This document shows positions 19,902-29,691 of a stretch of 64,000 bases of DNA, one piece after another. Position numbers and translations under genes: made by a program. The notes beneath the pieces were generated by a model that saw only the letters and a list, made by a program, of their open reading frames with translations, was not told the DNA's origin and made no database searches. The stretch comes from Bartonella phoceensis (GTDB taxonomy: Bacteria; Pseudomonadota; Alphaproteobacteria; Rhizobiales; Rhizobiaceae): contig NZ_CADEAD010000006.1 in assembly GCF_902825145.1 (NCBI RefSeq), positions 1-64,000 of the forward strand, given 5' to 3'. Every line of letters begins with the position of its first letter. Position 1 is the stretch's first letter.

Positions 19902-22232
19902 TCATTTTCTATGCCGTTGTTTCCCAGACATGAAAAGGGAGGGAGAACGCGACAAGTTGTACAACTTTTGTGTATATTGCCTGTGCATATTCCACGGTCT
20001 ATGAAATCCCTTTGAAGACCACGTGATATCTCCACTTTTGGTCATCATCATGCTCCCTCGTGACAAAAATTGCTGGGAAGTAAATATTGTTTTCGCTTTT
20101 TTGTTACATACCTGATCATCCATTGGAGATGTCTTAATGATAATGTCTGCCTCGAGGCATCTATCTGTTTCTCCACGCGACACAATCACTCTTAATCCAT
20201 TTTCTAATAAGGATGCACATATATGATTATCACAAATAAACTGTTCATTAAATGAAGGACCATATTTTGTTGGTTTGATCGTCTCATTCACACGAAATGA
20301 TTTTTCCCATATGGACATTGTGAATTTAGAAATATGGTAACGATCAATATATAATTTCTTTTCATTGATAACACCTACAAGCCTCATATTGTCTGCTATA
20401 ATGAGTTGTACGGGTGAGTGCATCAAGTAAATATAAATACCAGCTAAAATAAAAAGGCTAAAAAAGAACCTGAGGGGTGTTTTGCAAAAAACCAGTCCGA
20501 CTAAACCTATACTCAATAAAATCAACGCAGATAACGGCATAAATCCAGGATTCAAAGCAGGAGAAATAGCCTTTATAGCGTGAGCAATTTTTATCACAAG
20601 ACCAACACCAAAACCCATAACTTGAAATGGCAACCATTCAAGTCCCCAAAACATTGCAAGAACCGCGATTAATCCAAAAGGTATGATGAGAATTGATACT
20701 ATCGGTAAAGCCAAAGCGTTGCTGATAACACTAAAAAATGCAATATTAGAAAAATGATACGCAGCATAAATTCCACTGGCAGTCCCCGCCACAAAGGAAG
20801 ATGCACATATGGAAAGAATTGATAACAGAGAAAAATGAATGACTCCAGCTCCAACATAAGATGGTGTTGTTTTCTTTTTATGAAAAAGTGACCTCCCACC
20901 CCACCAATCAGAGGATGCAATCAAAGCTGCGGTCGCAGAAAAAGACATTTGAAAGCTAGGACCTAATATTTCGTGCGGTGTAATCGCGAGAGTTATCAAA
21001 CCCGCAATAGAAAAATTACGCATTGTTAAAGCAGAACGATTACACAATACAGCAACCAACATAACAGCAATCATCACAAAACTTCTTTGTGCTGATACGG
21101 CTACACCAGACAGTAGTAAATAAAAAGCTGTCACTATTAATGCCGCAATGGCAGCGAACTTTTTAGCAGAATAATAGGATGAAAAAACTGGAAAAAATGC
21201 TAAAAAACTGCGGATACAAACAAGAATTATACCACTCAACAGAGCCATATGCAAACCTGATATTGATAAAATATGTGCTAATCCAGCCGTACGCAATGCT
21301 TCATTTATATCATATGAAATGCTGCCTCGCTGTCCCGTTATAAGAGCAGCTGCAACATTACCTTTTTCCCCATCAATTGCCCTACGGATTCTTTGTGTCA
21401 TATTTGTCCGTAAATTTTCAATTTGTTGCAGAACTTTCCCTAATATTCTATTGGGTTGCGAAACTGATATTTTGGTTGGTTTTCCTAAGTAAACGCCCTG
21501 GGCACCAATTCCTTTAAAATAATTATGAAAACTAAAATCGTAACTTCCGGGACGTACCGGTCCAGATAATGCACGGATCTTAACCTTCCCATAAAGCCCA
21601 TCACCAATTGCCAATCCATATGGTAAATGTCTTGCTGACAAATGAACTCGATGAGGGCTATGGTGTAATACTGGCCTTTTTGTACTTAAAACATCTAGAA
21701 CTAAACGAAATTCTCCTCTTTGCCTTGTCTCAATAGAAACCACTCTTCCTGTTAATGTAGTAACAATTTCGCCGCTCAACATCGGTGTAGAGATACGCCA
21801 TGTTTCTATTTTAGCTGCTAAAGCGCCCAATATAATACAAAATAGAAACCCCGTGGTAATCCATACAACCCGATAAAAACGCAAAATGTACAATATTCCA
21901 ATAAAGATACTTATCAACACATAAAATTGCGACCAACTTGGCTCACGCTCTAAACTAAAATAAAAAATAATACCTGTGGAAAAAAACACTAAAATTAAGG
22001 AAAAAAGAATTCCCAAAGAGACTTCTTTGTTTATACAATCGGCCAACCACCTCCAGAAAAAAGTGTTTGCTTCCTTTAAAGGTGTGAATAAAAAAATCTT
22101 TTTTTTGATATAATTGTCGGTCTTTATATTATCATATGTAGAAAAAGCATCTTGTTCTATCAGACTCGATTTTTTTCTTTCTGACTCACCACTTATGAAT
22201 TCCGTATCCTTAACTTTATTTTGATTAAACAT
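19902..22232 (-). CDS. comEC: ComEC/Rec2 family DNA-uptake channel
   Basis: A large inner-membrane protein of about 776 residues, related to the channel that carries single-stranded DNA into the cytoplasm during natural transformation. It has N-terminal membrane segments and a soluble region (about residues 150-250) that matches the DUF4131-type part. The Competence domain core follows, with L-A-H-I-L-S-I-S-G-L-H-M-A near residue 335. Multiple helices run to about 620, and a soluble C-terminal part is too short and lacks the metal-binding motif of the full beta-lactamase-like domain. Bartonella gene-transfer-agent DNA uptake has been linked to ComEC in the literature; whether this copy works is untested. 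It is divergent from gltX. Confidence 0.88.
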   Translation of the reverse strand: MFNQNKVKDTEFISGESERKKSSLIEQDAFSTYDNIKTDNYIKKKIFLFTPLKEANTFFWRWLADCINKEVSLGILFSLILVFFSTGIIFYFSLEREPSWSQFYVLISIFIGILYILRFYRVVWITTGFLFCIILGALAAKIETWRISTPMLSGEIVTTLTGRVVSIETRQRGEFRLVLDVLSTKRPVLHHSPHRVHLSARHLPYGLAIGDGLYGKVKIRALSGPVRPGSYDFSFHNYFKGIGAQGVYLGKPTKISVSQPNRILGKVLQQIENLRTNMTQRIRRAIDGEKGNVAAALITGQRGSISYDINEALRTAGLAHILSISGLHMALLSGIILVCIRSFLAFFPVFSSYYSAKKFAAIAALIVTAFYLLLSGVAVSAQRSFVMIAVMLVAVLCNRSALTMRNFSIAGLITLAITPHEILGPSFQMSFSATAALIASSDWWGGRSLFHKKKTTPSYVGAGVIHFSLLSILSICASSFVAGTASGIYAAYHFSNIAFFSVISNALALPIVSILIIPFGLIAVLAMFWGLEWLPFQVMGFGVGLVIKIAHAIKAISPALNPGFMPLSALILLSIGLVGLVFCKTPLRFFFSLFILAGIYIYLMHSPVQLIIADNMRLVGVINEKKLYIDRYHISKFTMSIWEKSFRVNETIKPTKYGPSFNEQFICDNHICASLLENGLRVIVSRGETDRCLEADIIIKTSPMDDQVCNKKAKTIFTSQQFLSRGSMMMTKSGDITWSSKGFHRPWNMHRQYTQKLYNLSRSPSLFMSGKQRHRK

Positions 22233-22346
22233 CCGCAAATCCCCACTTTACTTGCAACGCGGCTATTGCACCCCCTCTCAGCTATGCTAACATAATCCTT
22301 CTATAAAATCCTATAAATAACATTTTAATTTTAAAGGAAGAGATAC

Positions 22347-23774
22347 GTGTCCGTTATTACTCGCTTTGCCCCCTCACCAACAGGCTTCCTTCACATAGGA
22401 GGTGCTCGTACCGCCCTCTTTAATTGGCTTTATGCCAAGCATACTGGTGGTAAAATGCTGCTACGAATTGAAGATACAGATCGAGAACGCTCAACAGAAG
22501 CAGCTGTAAAGGCCATTATAGATGGCTTGCACTGGATGGGACTTAGTTATGATGGTGTTCCTATTTCGCAATTCGAACGAGCAGAACGTCATCGCCAAGT
22601 CGCTGAACAATTAGTAAAAAATGATAAAGCTTATTATTGCTACGCTTCTTCTGAAGAATTGGCTGAAATGCGTGAAAATGCGCGTGCACAAGGTCGCCCC
22701 CCGCGTTATGATGGACGTTGGCGAGATCGTGATATTTCTCAAGCTCCTAAAGATATCAAACCTGTTATTCGCATCAAAACACCACAAGATGGAGAAACAA
22801 TTGTGCATGACCGTGTTCAAGGTGATATTCGCTTCCCTAATAAAGATCTCGATGACTTTATTATTTTGCGCTCCGATGGCTCGCCTACTTATATGCATGC
22901 CGTCGTTGTTGATGATCATGATATGGGCGTAACACATGTCATACGGGGTGACGATCATCTCACAAATGCAGCACGCCAAACAATCATCTTTAATGCAATG
23001 GGATGGGATATTCCTGTTATGGCACATATTCCCCTTATCCATGGTGAAAATGGTGCAAAATTATCAAAGCGGCATGGCGCACTGGGCATCGATGCTTATC
23101 GAAAAATGGGTTATCTTCCTGCTGCTTTGCGGAATTATTTAGTTCGTCTGGGTTGGAGTCATGGTGATGATGAACTCATGTCAATCGAAAATATGATTTC
23201 CTGGTTTGATATTGATGATATTAATAAAGGTGCAGCGCGTTTTGATCTCAAAAAGCTTGATGCCATTAATGGACATTATATACGCACGAGCAATGATCAA
23301 GACCTTTTTGATGCTGCTCTTAGTATTTTACCAGAAATTGAAGGTGGTCTACATATAATGAAAAGATTTGATGAACAACGTCGTACCCAATTTCTAAAAG
23401 CTATACCAAATTTGAAAGAACGTTCAAGAACACTGTGTGAACTCATTGATAATGCCTCTTTTATCTTTACGCAACGACCATTACAGCTTGACGAAAAAGC
23501 ACAAACACTCCTAGATAAAAATGGACAAGCCATTTTAAAGGGCGCTTATCTTGCCTTAGAGGCGTGCCACTCTTGGGACAAAAAAATACTAGATGTAACT
23601 CTTCGACTTTATGCACAAACACAGGATCTCAAATTTGGATCGATTGCTCAACCACTTCGCGCAGCTCTTACAGGACGCACAACATCACCTGGGGTTTTTG
23701 ATATTCTTATTTTATTGGGAAGAAATGAATCTCTAAACCGTATCAATGACCAACTTAGCGTAATAATAGACTAA
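22347..23774 (+). CDS. gltX: glutamyl-tRNA synthetase, first paralogue
   Basis: A class I synthetase charging tRNA with glutamate, 475 residues. It has the canonical H-I-G-G-A-R (HIGH-type) motif near the N-terminus and K-L-S-K-R-H-G (KMSKS-type) near residue 239. The D-T-D-R-E-R-S segment follows the Rossmann start. The start is GTG at 22347, preceded by AAAGGAAGAG. It resembles the standard alphaproteobacterial GluRS more than the minus-strand copy at 11975-13354 does, so this is the likelier housekeeping tRNA-Glu enzyme. It sits back to back with comEC and upstream of gltA. Confidence 0.95.
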   Translation: MSVITRFAPSPTGFLHIGGARTALFNWLYAKHTGGKMLLRIEDTDRERSTEAAVKAIIDGLHWMGLSYDGVPISQFERAERHRQVAEQLVKNDKAYYCYASSEELAEMRENARAQGRPPRYDGRWRDRDISQAPKDIKPVIRIKTPQDGETIVHDRVQGDIRFPNKDLDDFIILRSDGSPTYMHAVVVDDHDMGVTHVIRGDDHLTNAARQTIIFNAMGWDIPVMAHIPLIHGENGAKLSKRHGALGIDAYRKMGYLPAALRNYLVRLGWSHGDDELMSIENMISWFDIDDINKGAARFDLKKLDAINGHYIRTSNDQDLFDAALSILPEIEGGLHIMKRFDEQRRTQFLKAIPNLKERSRTLCELIDNASFIFTQRPLQLDEKAQTLLDKNGQAILKGAYLALEACHSWDKKILDVTLRLYAQTQDLKFGSIAQPLRAALTGRTTSPGVFDILILLGRNESLNRINDQLSVIID

Positions 23775-24034
23775 CAGTATGTATATAATTTATCACCCCA
23801 ATACGCATTCACCTACGAATGTTTCCATGTAAAAACTGAAAGTGATCTTCTTTCTTAAACCATTGAAATATATATTTGCTAAAATTGCAAATAAAAATAT
23901 TTTTCGATTGCATGAGACAACTTTTAGAGTAAATCTACCTTTCAACATAAGTGGAGGAGCTTCAAATATATGTCTCCCATCTAATGAAGCAGCATCTTAA
24001 TTTTTAGGAGCGGAGGATCTGAAAGGAATATCTC

Positions 24035-25330
24035 ATGTCTGAGCATAAAGCACACGTTATAGTGAATGATAAAAAAATAGAATTTTCCATACGCAAAGGT
24101 ACTCTTGGCCCTGACGTGATTGAAATTGCTTCTCTCTATAAAGAAACCGGTACTTTTACTTATGATCCTGGTTTTACCTCAACCGCTTCTTGTGAATCAA
24201 AAATCACTTATATTGATGGTAATAAAGGAATGTTGCTTTATCGTGGTTATCCTATCGATCAACTGGCCGAAAAAGGAGATTTTCTCGAAAGCTGTTATCT
24301 TCTCCTTTACGGTGAACTTCCAACAAAACAAGAAAAAAATGATTTTGACCGTTGTATTACGCAGCATACGATGGTGCACGAACAATTTGCACGATTTTTT
24401 CATGGATTTCGTCGTGACTCGCATCCCATGGCTGTCATGGTTGCATGCCTTGGAGCTATGTCTGCATTTTATCACGACTCTATTGATATTACAGATCCTC
24501 AACAAAGAATGATTGCTTCTGTCCGTCTTATTTCAAAGGTTCCAACTCTTGCTGCTATGGCCTATAAATATAGTATTGGACAAGCATTTGTTTATCCACG
24601 TAATGATCTCAGTTATGCCGCAAATTTTCTTCGTATGTGCTTTTCTGTTCCTTGTGAAGAATATAAAATCAACCCTGTGCTCGTTCGGGCGATGGATCGA
24701 ATCTTTATCCTTCATGCAGATCATGAACAAAATGCTTCCACATCTACCGTACGCCTTGCAGGATCATCAGGAGCTAATCCGTTTGCATGTATCGCTGCAG
24801 GTGTTGCCTGCCTTTGGGGACCAGCACATGGTGGAGCTAATGAAGCATGCCTAAAAATGCTACAAGAAATAGGTTCTGTTGAGAGAATTCCTGAATTCAT
24901 CGCACGGGCAAAAGATAAAAATGATCCTTTCCGCCTTATGGGATTTGGCCACCGAGTTTATAAAAATTATGATCCACGTGCAAAAATTATGCAAAAAACT
25001 TGTCATGAAGTTTTAAAAGAACTCAATATTCAAGATGACCCACTTCTTGAGATCGCTATGGAACTTGAGAAAATAGCCCTCAATGACGAATATTTTGTTG
25101 AAAAGAAGCTTTATCCCAATGTCGATTTCTATTCTGGCATTACATTAAAAGCTTTAGGCTTTCCAACCGAAATGTTTACTGTTCTTTTTGCATTAGCACG
25201 CAGTGTTGGTTGGGTTGCACAGTGGAAAGAAATGATTGAAGATCCCGCACAAAAAATTGGACGGCCTCGTCAACTCTATACAGGTTACACAATGCGTGAA
25301 TATATTCCTATAGATAAACGTATCAATTAA
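24035..25330 (+). CDS. gltA: citrate synthase
   Basis: Condenses oxaloacetate and acetyl-CoA at the entry to the TCA cycle. The 431 residues match the type II hexameric bacterial enzyme. The catalytic histidines are seen in H-A-D-H-E-Q-N-A-S (near residue 226) and G-F-G-H-R-V-Y-K (near 305), and the catalytic Asp in N-V-D-F-Y-S-G (near 363). An AAGGA ribosome binding site stands 7 bases before ATG. The sequence is very close to what I recall of Bartonella gltA, the standard typing gene, and is the main ground for the genus call. An inverted repeat follows the gene. Confidence 0.98.
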   Translation: MSEHKAHVIVNDKKIEFSIRKGTLGPDVIEIASLYKETGTFTYDPGFTSTASCESKITYIDGNKGMLLYRGYPIDQLAEKGDFLESCYLLLYGELPTKQEKNDFDRCITQHTMVHEQFARFFHGFRRDSHPMAVMVACLGAMSAFYHDSIDITDPQQRMIASVRLISKVPTLAAMAYKYSIGQAFVYPRNDLSYAANFLRMCFSVPCEEYKINPVLVRAMDRIFILHADHEQNASTSTVRLAGSSGANPFACIAAGVACLWGPAHGGANEACLKMLQEIGSVERIPEFIARAKDKNDPFRLMGFGHRVYKNYDPRAKIMQKTCHEVLKELNIQDDPLLEIAMELEKIALNDEYFVEKKLYPNVDFYSGITLKALGFPTEMFTVLFALARSVGWVAQWKEMIEDPAQKIGRPRQLYTGYTMREYIPIDKRIN

Positions 25331-25347
25331 AAAATAAAACAACCCCT

Positions 25348-25380
25348 CAATAAAGCTTTAACTTACTAGAAGCTTTATTG
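25348..25380 (+). terminator. inverted repeat after gltA
   Basis: CAATAAAGCTT (25348-25358) and AAGCTTTATTG (25370-25380) form a perfect 11-bp stem with an 11-base loop, 18 bases past the gltA stop. There is only a weak U-run, so it may act as a terminator or as an mRNA-stabilising 3' hairpin. Confidence 0.6.
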
Positions 25381-25887
25381 TGAGCAATTAAATACTATAA
25401 TTTAAGAGTGTTTTTACAAACCTTGATTTTGAAGTTCTTTTAACAAGTATAATACCATCATAGAAGTTGTGAAGACAATCTCCTTACTGGGTGCTTTTGT
25501 ACAACAAATTAATAGAAGCTGAACTGCTCTTTTTTTAAACATCAAAGCATTTTTACCAAAAAGAGAGACACAATTTAACTTAACAGTCTTCACTCTCCTC
25601 AATGAGGCCTATATTCATCATTCCGTATACAAAGTTTAGAAGCATTATCACGTAGCCACCTACTCAGCAACGTTAAAAATTCCGCTCTCTACCCTTACAG
25701 CATTACAAAAAATGATAAAAATTCCCTTTATAATTATACGCTGAATAATTCTTATTATTTCAGAAGATTAGGAAAAATGAAACACACTCTTAAAATTTCC
25801 CCCACAAAATGATCCTTTAACAGTGAAATGCTACTTTGTAACTACTACCCCCATAAAAATTCTTCTTAAAATCATCTGTTTGCAACA
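25381..25887. other. intergenic stretch between gltA and the ABC importer
   Basis: No gene is supported. A 62-codon minus-strand frame at 25414-25602 has a basic, hydrophobic product that I cannot relate to any family, and it may be a remnant. In many relatives lpxB lies next to gltA, so this gap and the importer genes look like a later insertion or rearrangement. Confidence 0.4.
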
Positions 25888-26914
25888 GGATTTTTCAAAA
25901 TAAAATTCTTTATTTTTTAATAAAATGATAAAAAATCGTTCATATGATAAATAATTATGTAATATAATCAATAATATATTTATTTTTATGTATTTATCAT
26001 ACTCATACTTTTTAAAATAAATCATTATTTTGATAATAATATCCATCATAATAATAGCAAAATGAACACTAATAAATTTTTGCATTGCTCCAGAAGAGCT
26101 TACAGATTATAAAAATGCATGACGATCTCATATTTTCCCGCGTATCCGATAGGAGAACATAATGAAATTATTAGCAGTAGTTCTTATAATAAGCGCAACA
26201 CTGTTTACTCAATCTGCCAATACTCAAACGCTAAAGATTGCAAGCGATGCTTCCTATCCCCCATTTAGTTATATTGACTCAAATAACGAACTCAAAGGAT
26301 TTGATATTGATATATCTTATGCACTTTGTAAAAAAATGAACGTCGAATGTACTATTATCACACAGGACTTTGAAGGAATGATTCCTGGTCTGCTTGCAAA
26401 AAAATATGATGCTATTGTTTCTTCCCTTGCACCTACAGAAGAACGCTTACAAAAAATTGACTTCACAGATCCTTACTACAACACAGAGCTTGCTGTAATC
26501 GTTACCAAAGATTCAAAAATTAAAGAGATCTCAGCGGAAGCCTTTAAAGGTAAAAATCTTGGTGTGCAATCCAATACAACACAAGCTGCATACGCAGAAG
26601 ATCATTATGCCTCTGAAGGAGTCAATATTAAACTCTACCCCACAATAATAGAAGTTAATCGTGATCTTTTAAACCGTCGGCTTGATCTAATGATCTGTGA
26701 TAAAATACAAGCTCTAAACTGGCTCGAAAATGAAAGAAAAGATTGCTGCAAACTGCTAGGAACTCTGGAAGAAACAAAATTTCCTATTGCAATTGCACTA
26801 CGTCGAAATAATAATGATCTTAAAGATAAATTCAATAAAGCACTCAAAGAAATTCGTTTGGATGGAACTTATGCTAGAATTATGAAAAAATATTTTACAT
26901 CCGATATTTATTAA
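25888..26914 (+). repeat. tandem duplication unit 1 (leader plus binding-protein gene)
   Basis: This unit is recognisably repeated at 27090-28110. Similarity starts in the AT-rich leader about 270 bases before the coding region and runs through the whole gene. The last 15 bases before each ATG (TCCGATAGGAGAACATA region) are nearly identical. Both leaders keep the hairpin-forming GCAAAAT...ATTTTTGC (26057-26083 here). Confidence 0.8.
26162..26914 (+). CDS. polar amino-acid ABC transporter, periplasmic binding protein (copy 1)
   Basis: Periplasmic solute-binding protein of the lysine/arginine/ornithine-histidine (family 3) type, 250 residues. It has a signal peptide ending near S-A-N-T-Q (residue 21), then the family opening L-K-I-A-S-D-A-S-Y-P-P-F-S. 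The pair of cysteines in C-K-K-M-N-V-E-C corresponds to the HisJ-type disulfide loop. AGGAGA precedes the ATG. It differs from copy 2 at likely ligand-side positions: R-R-L-D-L-M-I-C-D instead of G-R-V-D-I-V-I-V-D. It may therefore have shifted substrate preference or be drifting. Substrate not determinable; a basic amino acid is likeliest. Confidence 0.85.
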   Translation: MKLLAVVLIISATLFTQSANTQTLKIASDASYPPFSYIDSNNELKGFDIDISYALCKKMNVECTIITQDFEGMIPGLLAKKYDAIVSSLAPTEERLQKIDFTDPYYNTELAVIVTKDSKIKEISAEAFKGKNLGVQSNTTQAAYAEDHYASEGVNIKLYPTIIEVNRDLLNRRLDLMICDKIQALNWLENERKDCCKLLGTLEETKFPIAIALRRNNNDLKDKFNKALKEIRLDGTYARIMKKYFTSDIY

Positions 26915-27089
26915 AATCAGTATAAACTAAAATTAGATGAGTTGTTTAGTTTTGAAAAAATATTCTTAGTTATCAAAAGGTTAATTTTTATATATTTATA
27001 TTTCTTGATACCTAAATGTTTCACAATATTAATGGTACCAGAAATAATTTAACTTTATCTTCTAAGATTTAAGCTTATACTTAAATTGA

Positions 27090-28110
27090 ATTGGCTTTTT
27101 GAAAACAAAATTCTGTATTTTTTTGAATAAAGTGATAAAAAAGTCGTCTTGTGATATCTAATTATGAAATACAATCAATGAGATATTTGCTGTATTTGTC
27201 ATATCTATTAAAATAAACAATTTTTTGATAATGATATTCATCATAATGAGAGCAAAATGAACACTAATAAATTTTTGCATTGCCCCTTGAAGATCTTACG
27301 GATTATAAAATACATTGACAATCTCATATTTTCCCGCTTATCCGATAGGAGAACATAATGAAATTATTAGCAGTAGCTCTTATAATAAGTGCAACGCTGT
27401 TCACCCAATCCGCCAATACTCAAACGCTAAAGATTGCAAGTGAGGGCTCCTATCCTCCGTTCAGTTACATTGACTCAAATAATAAACTTCAAGGTTTTGA
27501 TATTGATATATCTTATGCGCTCTGTAAAAAAATGAACGTCGAGTGTACTATTAACACTCAAGACTTTGAGGGAATGATCCCCGGTCTTCTTGCAAAAAAA
27601 TACGATGCCATCATTGCTTCCCTTGCTCTCACAAAAGAGCGTTTACAAAAGATCGATTTTACAGATCCTTATTATAACACAGAGCTTGCTGTAATTGTTA
27701 CCAAAGATTCAAAAATTAAAGAAATCTCCATAAAAGCTTTTAAAAATAAAAATCTTGGTGTGCAATCCAATACAACACAAGCTGCATACGCAGAAGATCA
27801 CTATGCTTCTGAAGGAGTTAATATTAAACTCTATCCTACAACAATAGAAGTTAATCAGGATCTTTTAAGCGGTCGCGTTGATATAGTTATTGTTGATAAA
27901 TTACAAGCACTAAATTGGCTTAAAAATGAAGGAAAAGACTGCTGCCAACTTCTAGGAGCTTTGGAAGGAACAAAATTTCCTATTGCAATTGCACTACGTC
28001 AAAATAATAATGATCTTAAAAATAAGTTCAATGAAGCACTCAAGGAAATTCATTTGGATGGAACTTATGATAAAATCATGAAAAAATATTTTACATCCGA
28101 TACTTATTAA
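27090..28110 (+). repeat. tandem duplication unit 2 (leader plus binding-protein gene)
   Basis: Second copy of the unit at 25888-26914, separated from it by about 175 bases of unrelated AT-rich sequence. Leader, ribosome binding site and gene are all duplicated. The conserved hairpin element is at 27252-27278. Because the leader is retained, each binding-protein gene probably has its own promoter. Confidence 0.8.
27358..28110 (+). CDS. polar amino-acid ABC transporter, periplasmic binding protein (copy 2)
   Basis: A 250-residue paralogue of the preceding gene, with the same signal peptide and the same Cys pair (C-K-K-M-N-V-E-C). It opens L-K-I-A-S-E-G-S-Y-P-P-F-S, so the Asp after Ser in copy 1 is Glu here. 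The late segment G-R-V-D-I-V-I-V-D-K is closer to the family norm, so this copy is the better candidate for the ancestral function. It is followed after about 75 bases by the two permease genes and the ATPase on the same strand, so it is the natural partner of that importer. Confidence 0.87.
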   Translation: MKLLAVALIISATLFTQSANTQTLKIASEGSYPPFSYIDSNNKLQGFDIDISYALCKKMNVECTINTQDFEGMIPGLLAKKYDAIIASLALTKERLQKIDFTDPYYNTELAVIVTKDSKIKEISIKAFKNKNLGVQSNTTQAAYAEDHYASEGVNIKLYPTTIEVNQDLLSGRVDIVIVDKLQALNWLKNEGKDCCQLLGALEGTKFPIAIALRQNNNDLKNKFNEALKEIHLDGTYDKIMKKYFTSDTY

Positions 28111-28186
28111 ATATCACTCTGAACTCAAATTGGACAAACTGTTTGTTACTAAAAATATTACTTAACTCTTTATGAGGAACACAAGA

Positions 28187-28909
28187 ATGATTGAAAATTT
28201 AGCATTGCTATCCTTTAGCAATGGTGGATGGGGTATGGTTATACTTTCTAGTGCGGGAATGACGTTGTCATTGGCTTTGTGCTGTGGACTCTTAGGATTT
28301 CCTTTAGGCCTTCTCGCTGCTGTGATGATTCGATCCAATACTAAAATAGCTAAAGCTATGGCGACTCTCTTTTCATCGGTATTCCGCGGTTTACCAGAAC
28401 TTTTAACCTTATTTTTAGTTTATTATGGTTTACAAAATATTATTCAAATTGTTTTTGATTATTTTAATATTGAAATAATGTTCAGTATCAGCGCTTTTGC
28501 TGCCGGTGTTCTTGCACTTAGTATGGTTCTTGCTGCCTTTTCCTGTGAAGTTTGGCTTGGAGCATTTAACATTTTTGATAAAGGCCAATATGAAGCGGCT
28601 AAAGCACTAGGACTTTCACGCTCAACTACATTTTTGCATATTGTCTTTCCTCAGCTCATTCAAAATGCTTTGCCAGGACTTTCTAATAATTGGCTTACCT
28701 TACTTAAGGATACATCTCTTGTATCAACCATTTCGCTTGTTGATCTTATGCGACAAACGAACTTAGCAGTCGCAGCCACAGGTAAACCTATGCTTTTTTA
28801 TCTTGTGGCATGCTTACTCTATTTGTTATTTTCAGCGTTCTTTTCTGTAATTTTGCGCTATCTGGAAATATACACTCAAGCAAAATATCGAAAGGTGTTG
28901 GGTTCATGA
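28187..28909 (+). CDS. polar amino-acid ABC transporter permease 1
   Basis: Inner-membrane subunit of a HisQ/ArtQ-type importer, about 240 residues with five hydrophobic segments. The EAA loop is seen as Y-E-A-A-K-A-L-G-L-S-R-S-T-T-F near residue 145, the contact with the ATPase. I chose ATG 28187 because GAGGAA lies just upstream, inside the codons of the alternative start at 28172. The stop overlaps the next gene's start by four bases (ATGA), showing translational coupling. Confidence 0.88.
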   Translation: MIENLALLSFSNGGWGMVILSSAGMTLSLALCCGLLGFPLGLLAAVMIRSNTKIAKAMATLFSSVFRGLPELLTLFLVYYGLQNIIQIVFDYFNIEIMFSISAFAAGVLALSMVLAAFSCEVWLGAFNIFDKGQYEAAKALGLSRSTTFLHIVFPQLIQNALPGLSNNWLTLLKDTSLVSTISLVDLMRQTNLAVAATGKPMLFYLVACLLYLLFSAFFSVILRYLEIYTQAKYRKVLGS

Positions 28910-29613
28910 TTCCTGAGTGGCTTTATTTCCTTTTTAATCCCGATCTTTTAAATCGTTATGGACCTAAATTTATTGAGGGTTTTATCGTTACTGTTGAGCT
29001 TGTTTCTATTGCTTGCTTCATCGGCTTTTTTCTTGGTATACCTATCGCGTTTGCACGTTTGTCAAATAACAAGTTTATACGATATTTTGCAGAGGTTTAT
29101 GTCTATTTTTTCCGTGGATCTCCTTTATTAGCCCAACTTTTTCTTTTCTACTACGGTCTTGGTTCAATGAACAACTTTTGGCAACAAGTTGGTCTGTGGT
29201 GGTTCTTTCAAAACGCATGGTATTGTTGCCTTTTCATTTTTACACTCAATTCCGCTGCCTATCAATCTGAAATATTTAAAGGCAGTTTTCTCTCTGTAAC
29301 AATTGGACAACGTGAAGCATCAAAAGCATTAGGATTGAGCAAATCCACAACATTTTTTAGAGTTATTTTTCCACAAGCAATGGTTATAGCATTACGTCCC
29401 TTAGGCAATGAACTTATTTTAATGATTAAATCTAGTGCTATTGCTTCACTTGTTACTGTTTATGATTTAATGGGAATTGCTAAACTAACTTATTCACGCA
29501 CATACGATTTTCAAGTTTATGTTTGGGCCGCTCTTCTCTATCTTCTTATCGTTGAGCTTATTCATTGTTTTATTATTTTTATCGAATATCGACTAACCCG
29601 ATATTTACGGTAA
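28906..29613 (+). CDS. polar amino-acid ABC transporter permease 2
   Basis: The partner permease (HisM/ArtM type), 235 residues from ATG 28906, which overlaps the previous stop in ATGA. It has several membrane helices and an EAA loop R-E-A-S-K-A-L-G-L-S-K-S-T-T-F. The F-F-R-G-S-P-L-L-A-Q-L-F segment is the usual conserved block in this family. It forms the heterodimeric membrane channel with the preceding product. The frame is open further upstream, but that part lies inside the previous gene. Confidence 0.88.
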   Translation: MIPEWLYFLFNPDLLNRYGPKFIEGFIVTVELVSIACFIGFFLGIPIAFARLSNNKFIRYFAEVYVYFFRGSPLLAQLFLFYYGLGSMNNFWQQVGLWWFFQNAWYCCLFIFTLNSAAYQSEIFKGSFLSVTIGQREASKALGLSKSTTFFRVIFPQAMVIALRPLGNELILMIKSSAIASLVTVYDLMGIAKLTYSRTYDFQVYVWAALLYLLIVELIHCFIIFIEYRLTRYLR

Positions 29614-29691
29614 ATAAAATGATCCAAAAAACCATACCAAATCAAAATGTTGAATTAATCAATTTATTTATCAATGAAAGAATAAAACAAA

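Noticed and set aside
25414..25602. 62-codon minus-strand frame after gltA
   Set aside because: No recognisable domain or good start, and it lies in a gene-free AT-rich gap; possible remnant at most.
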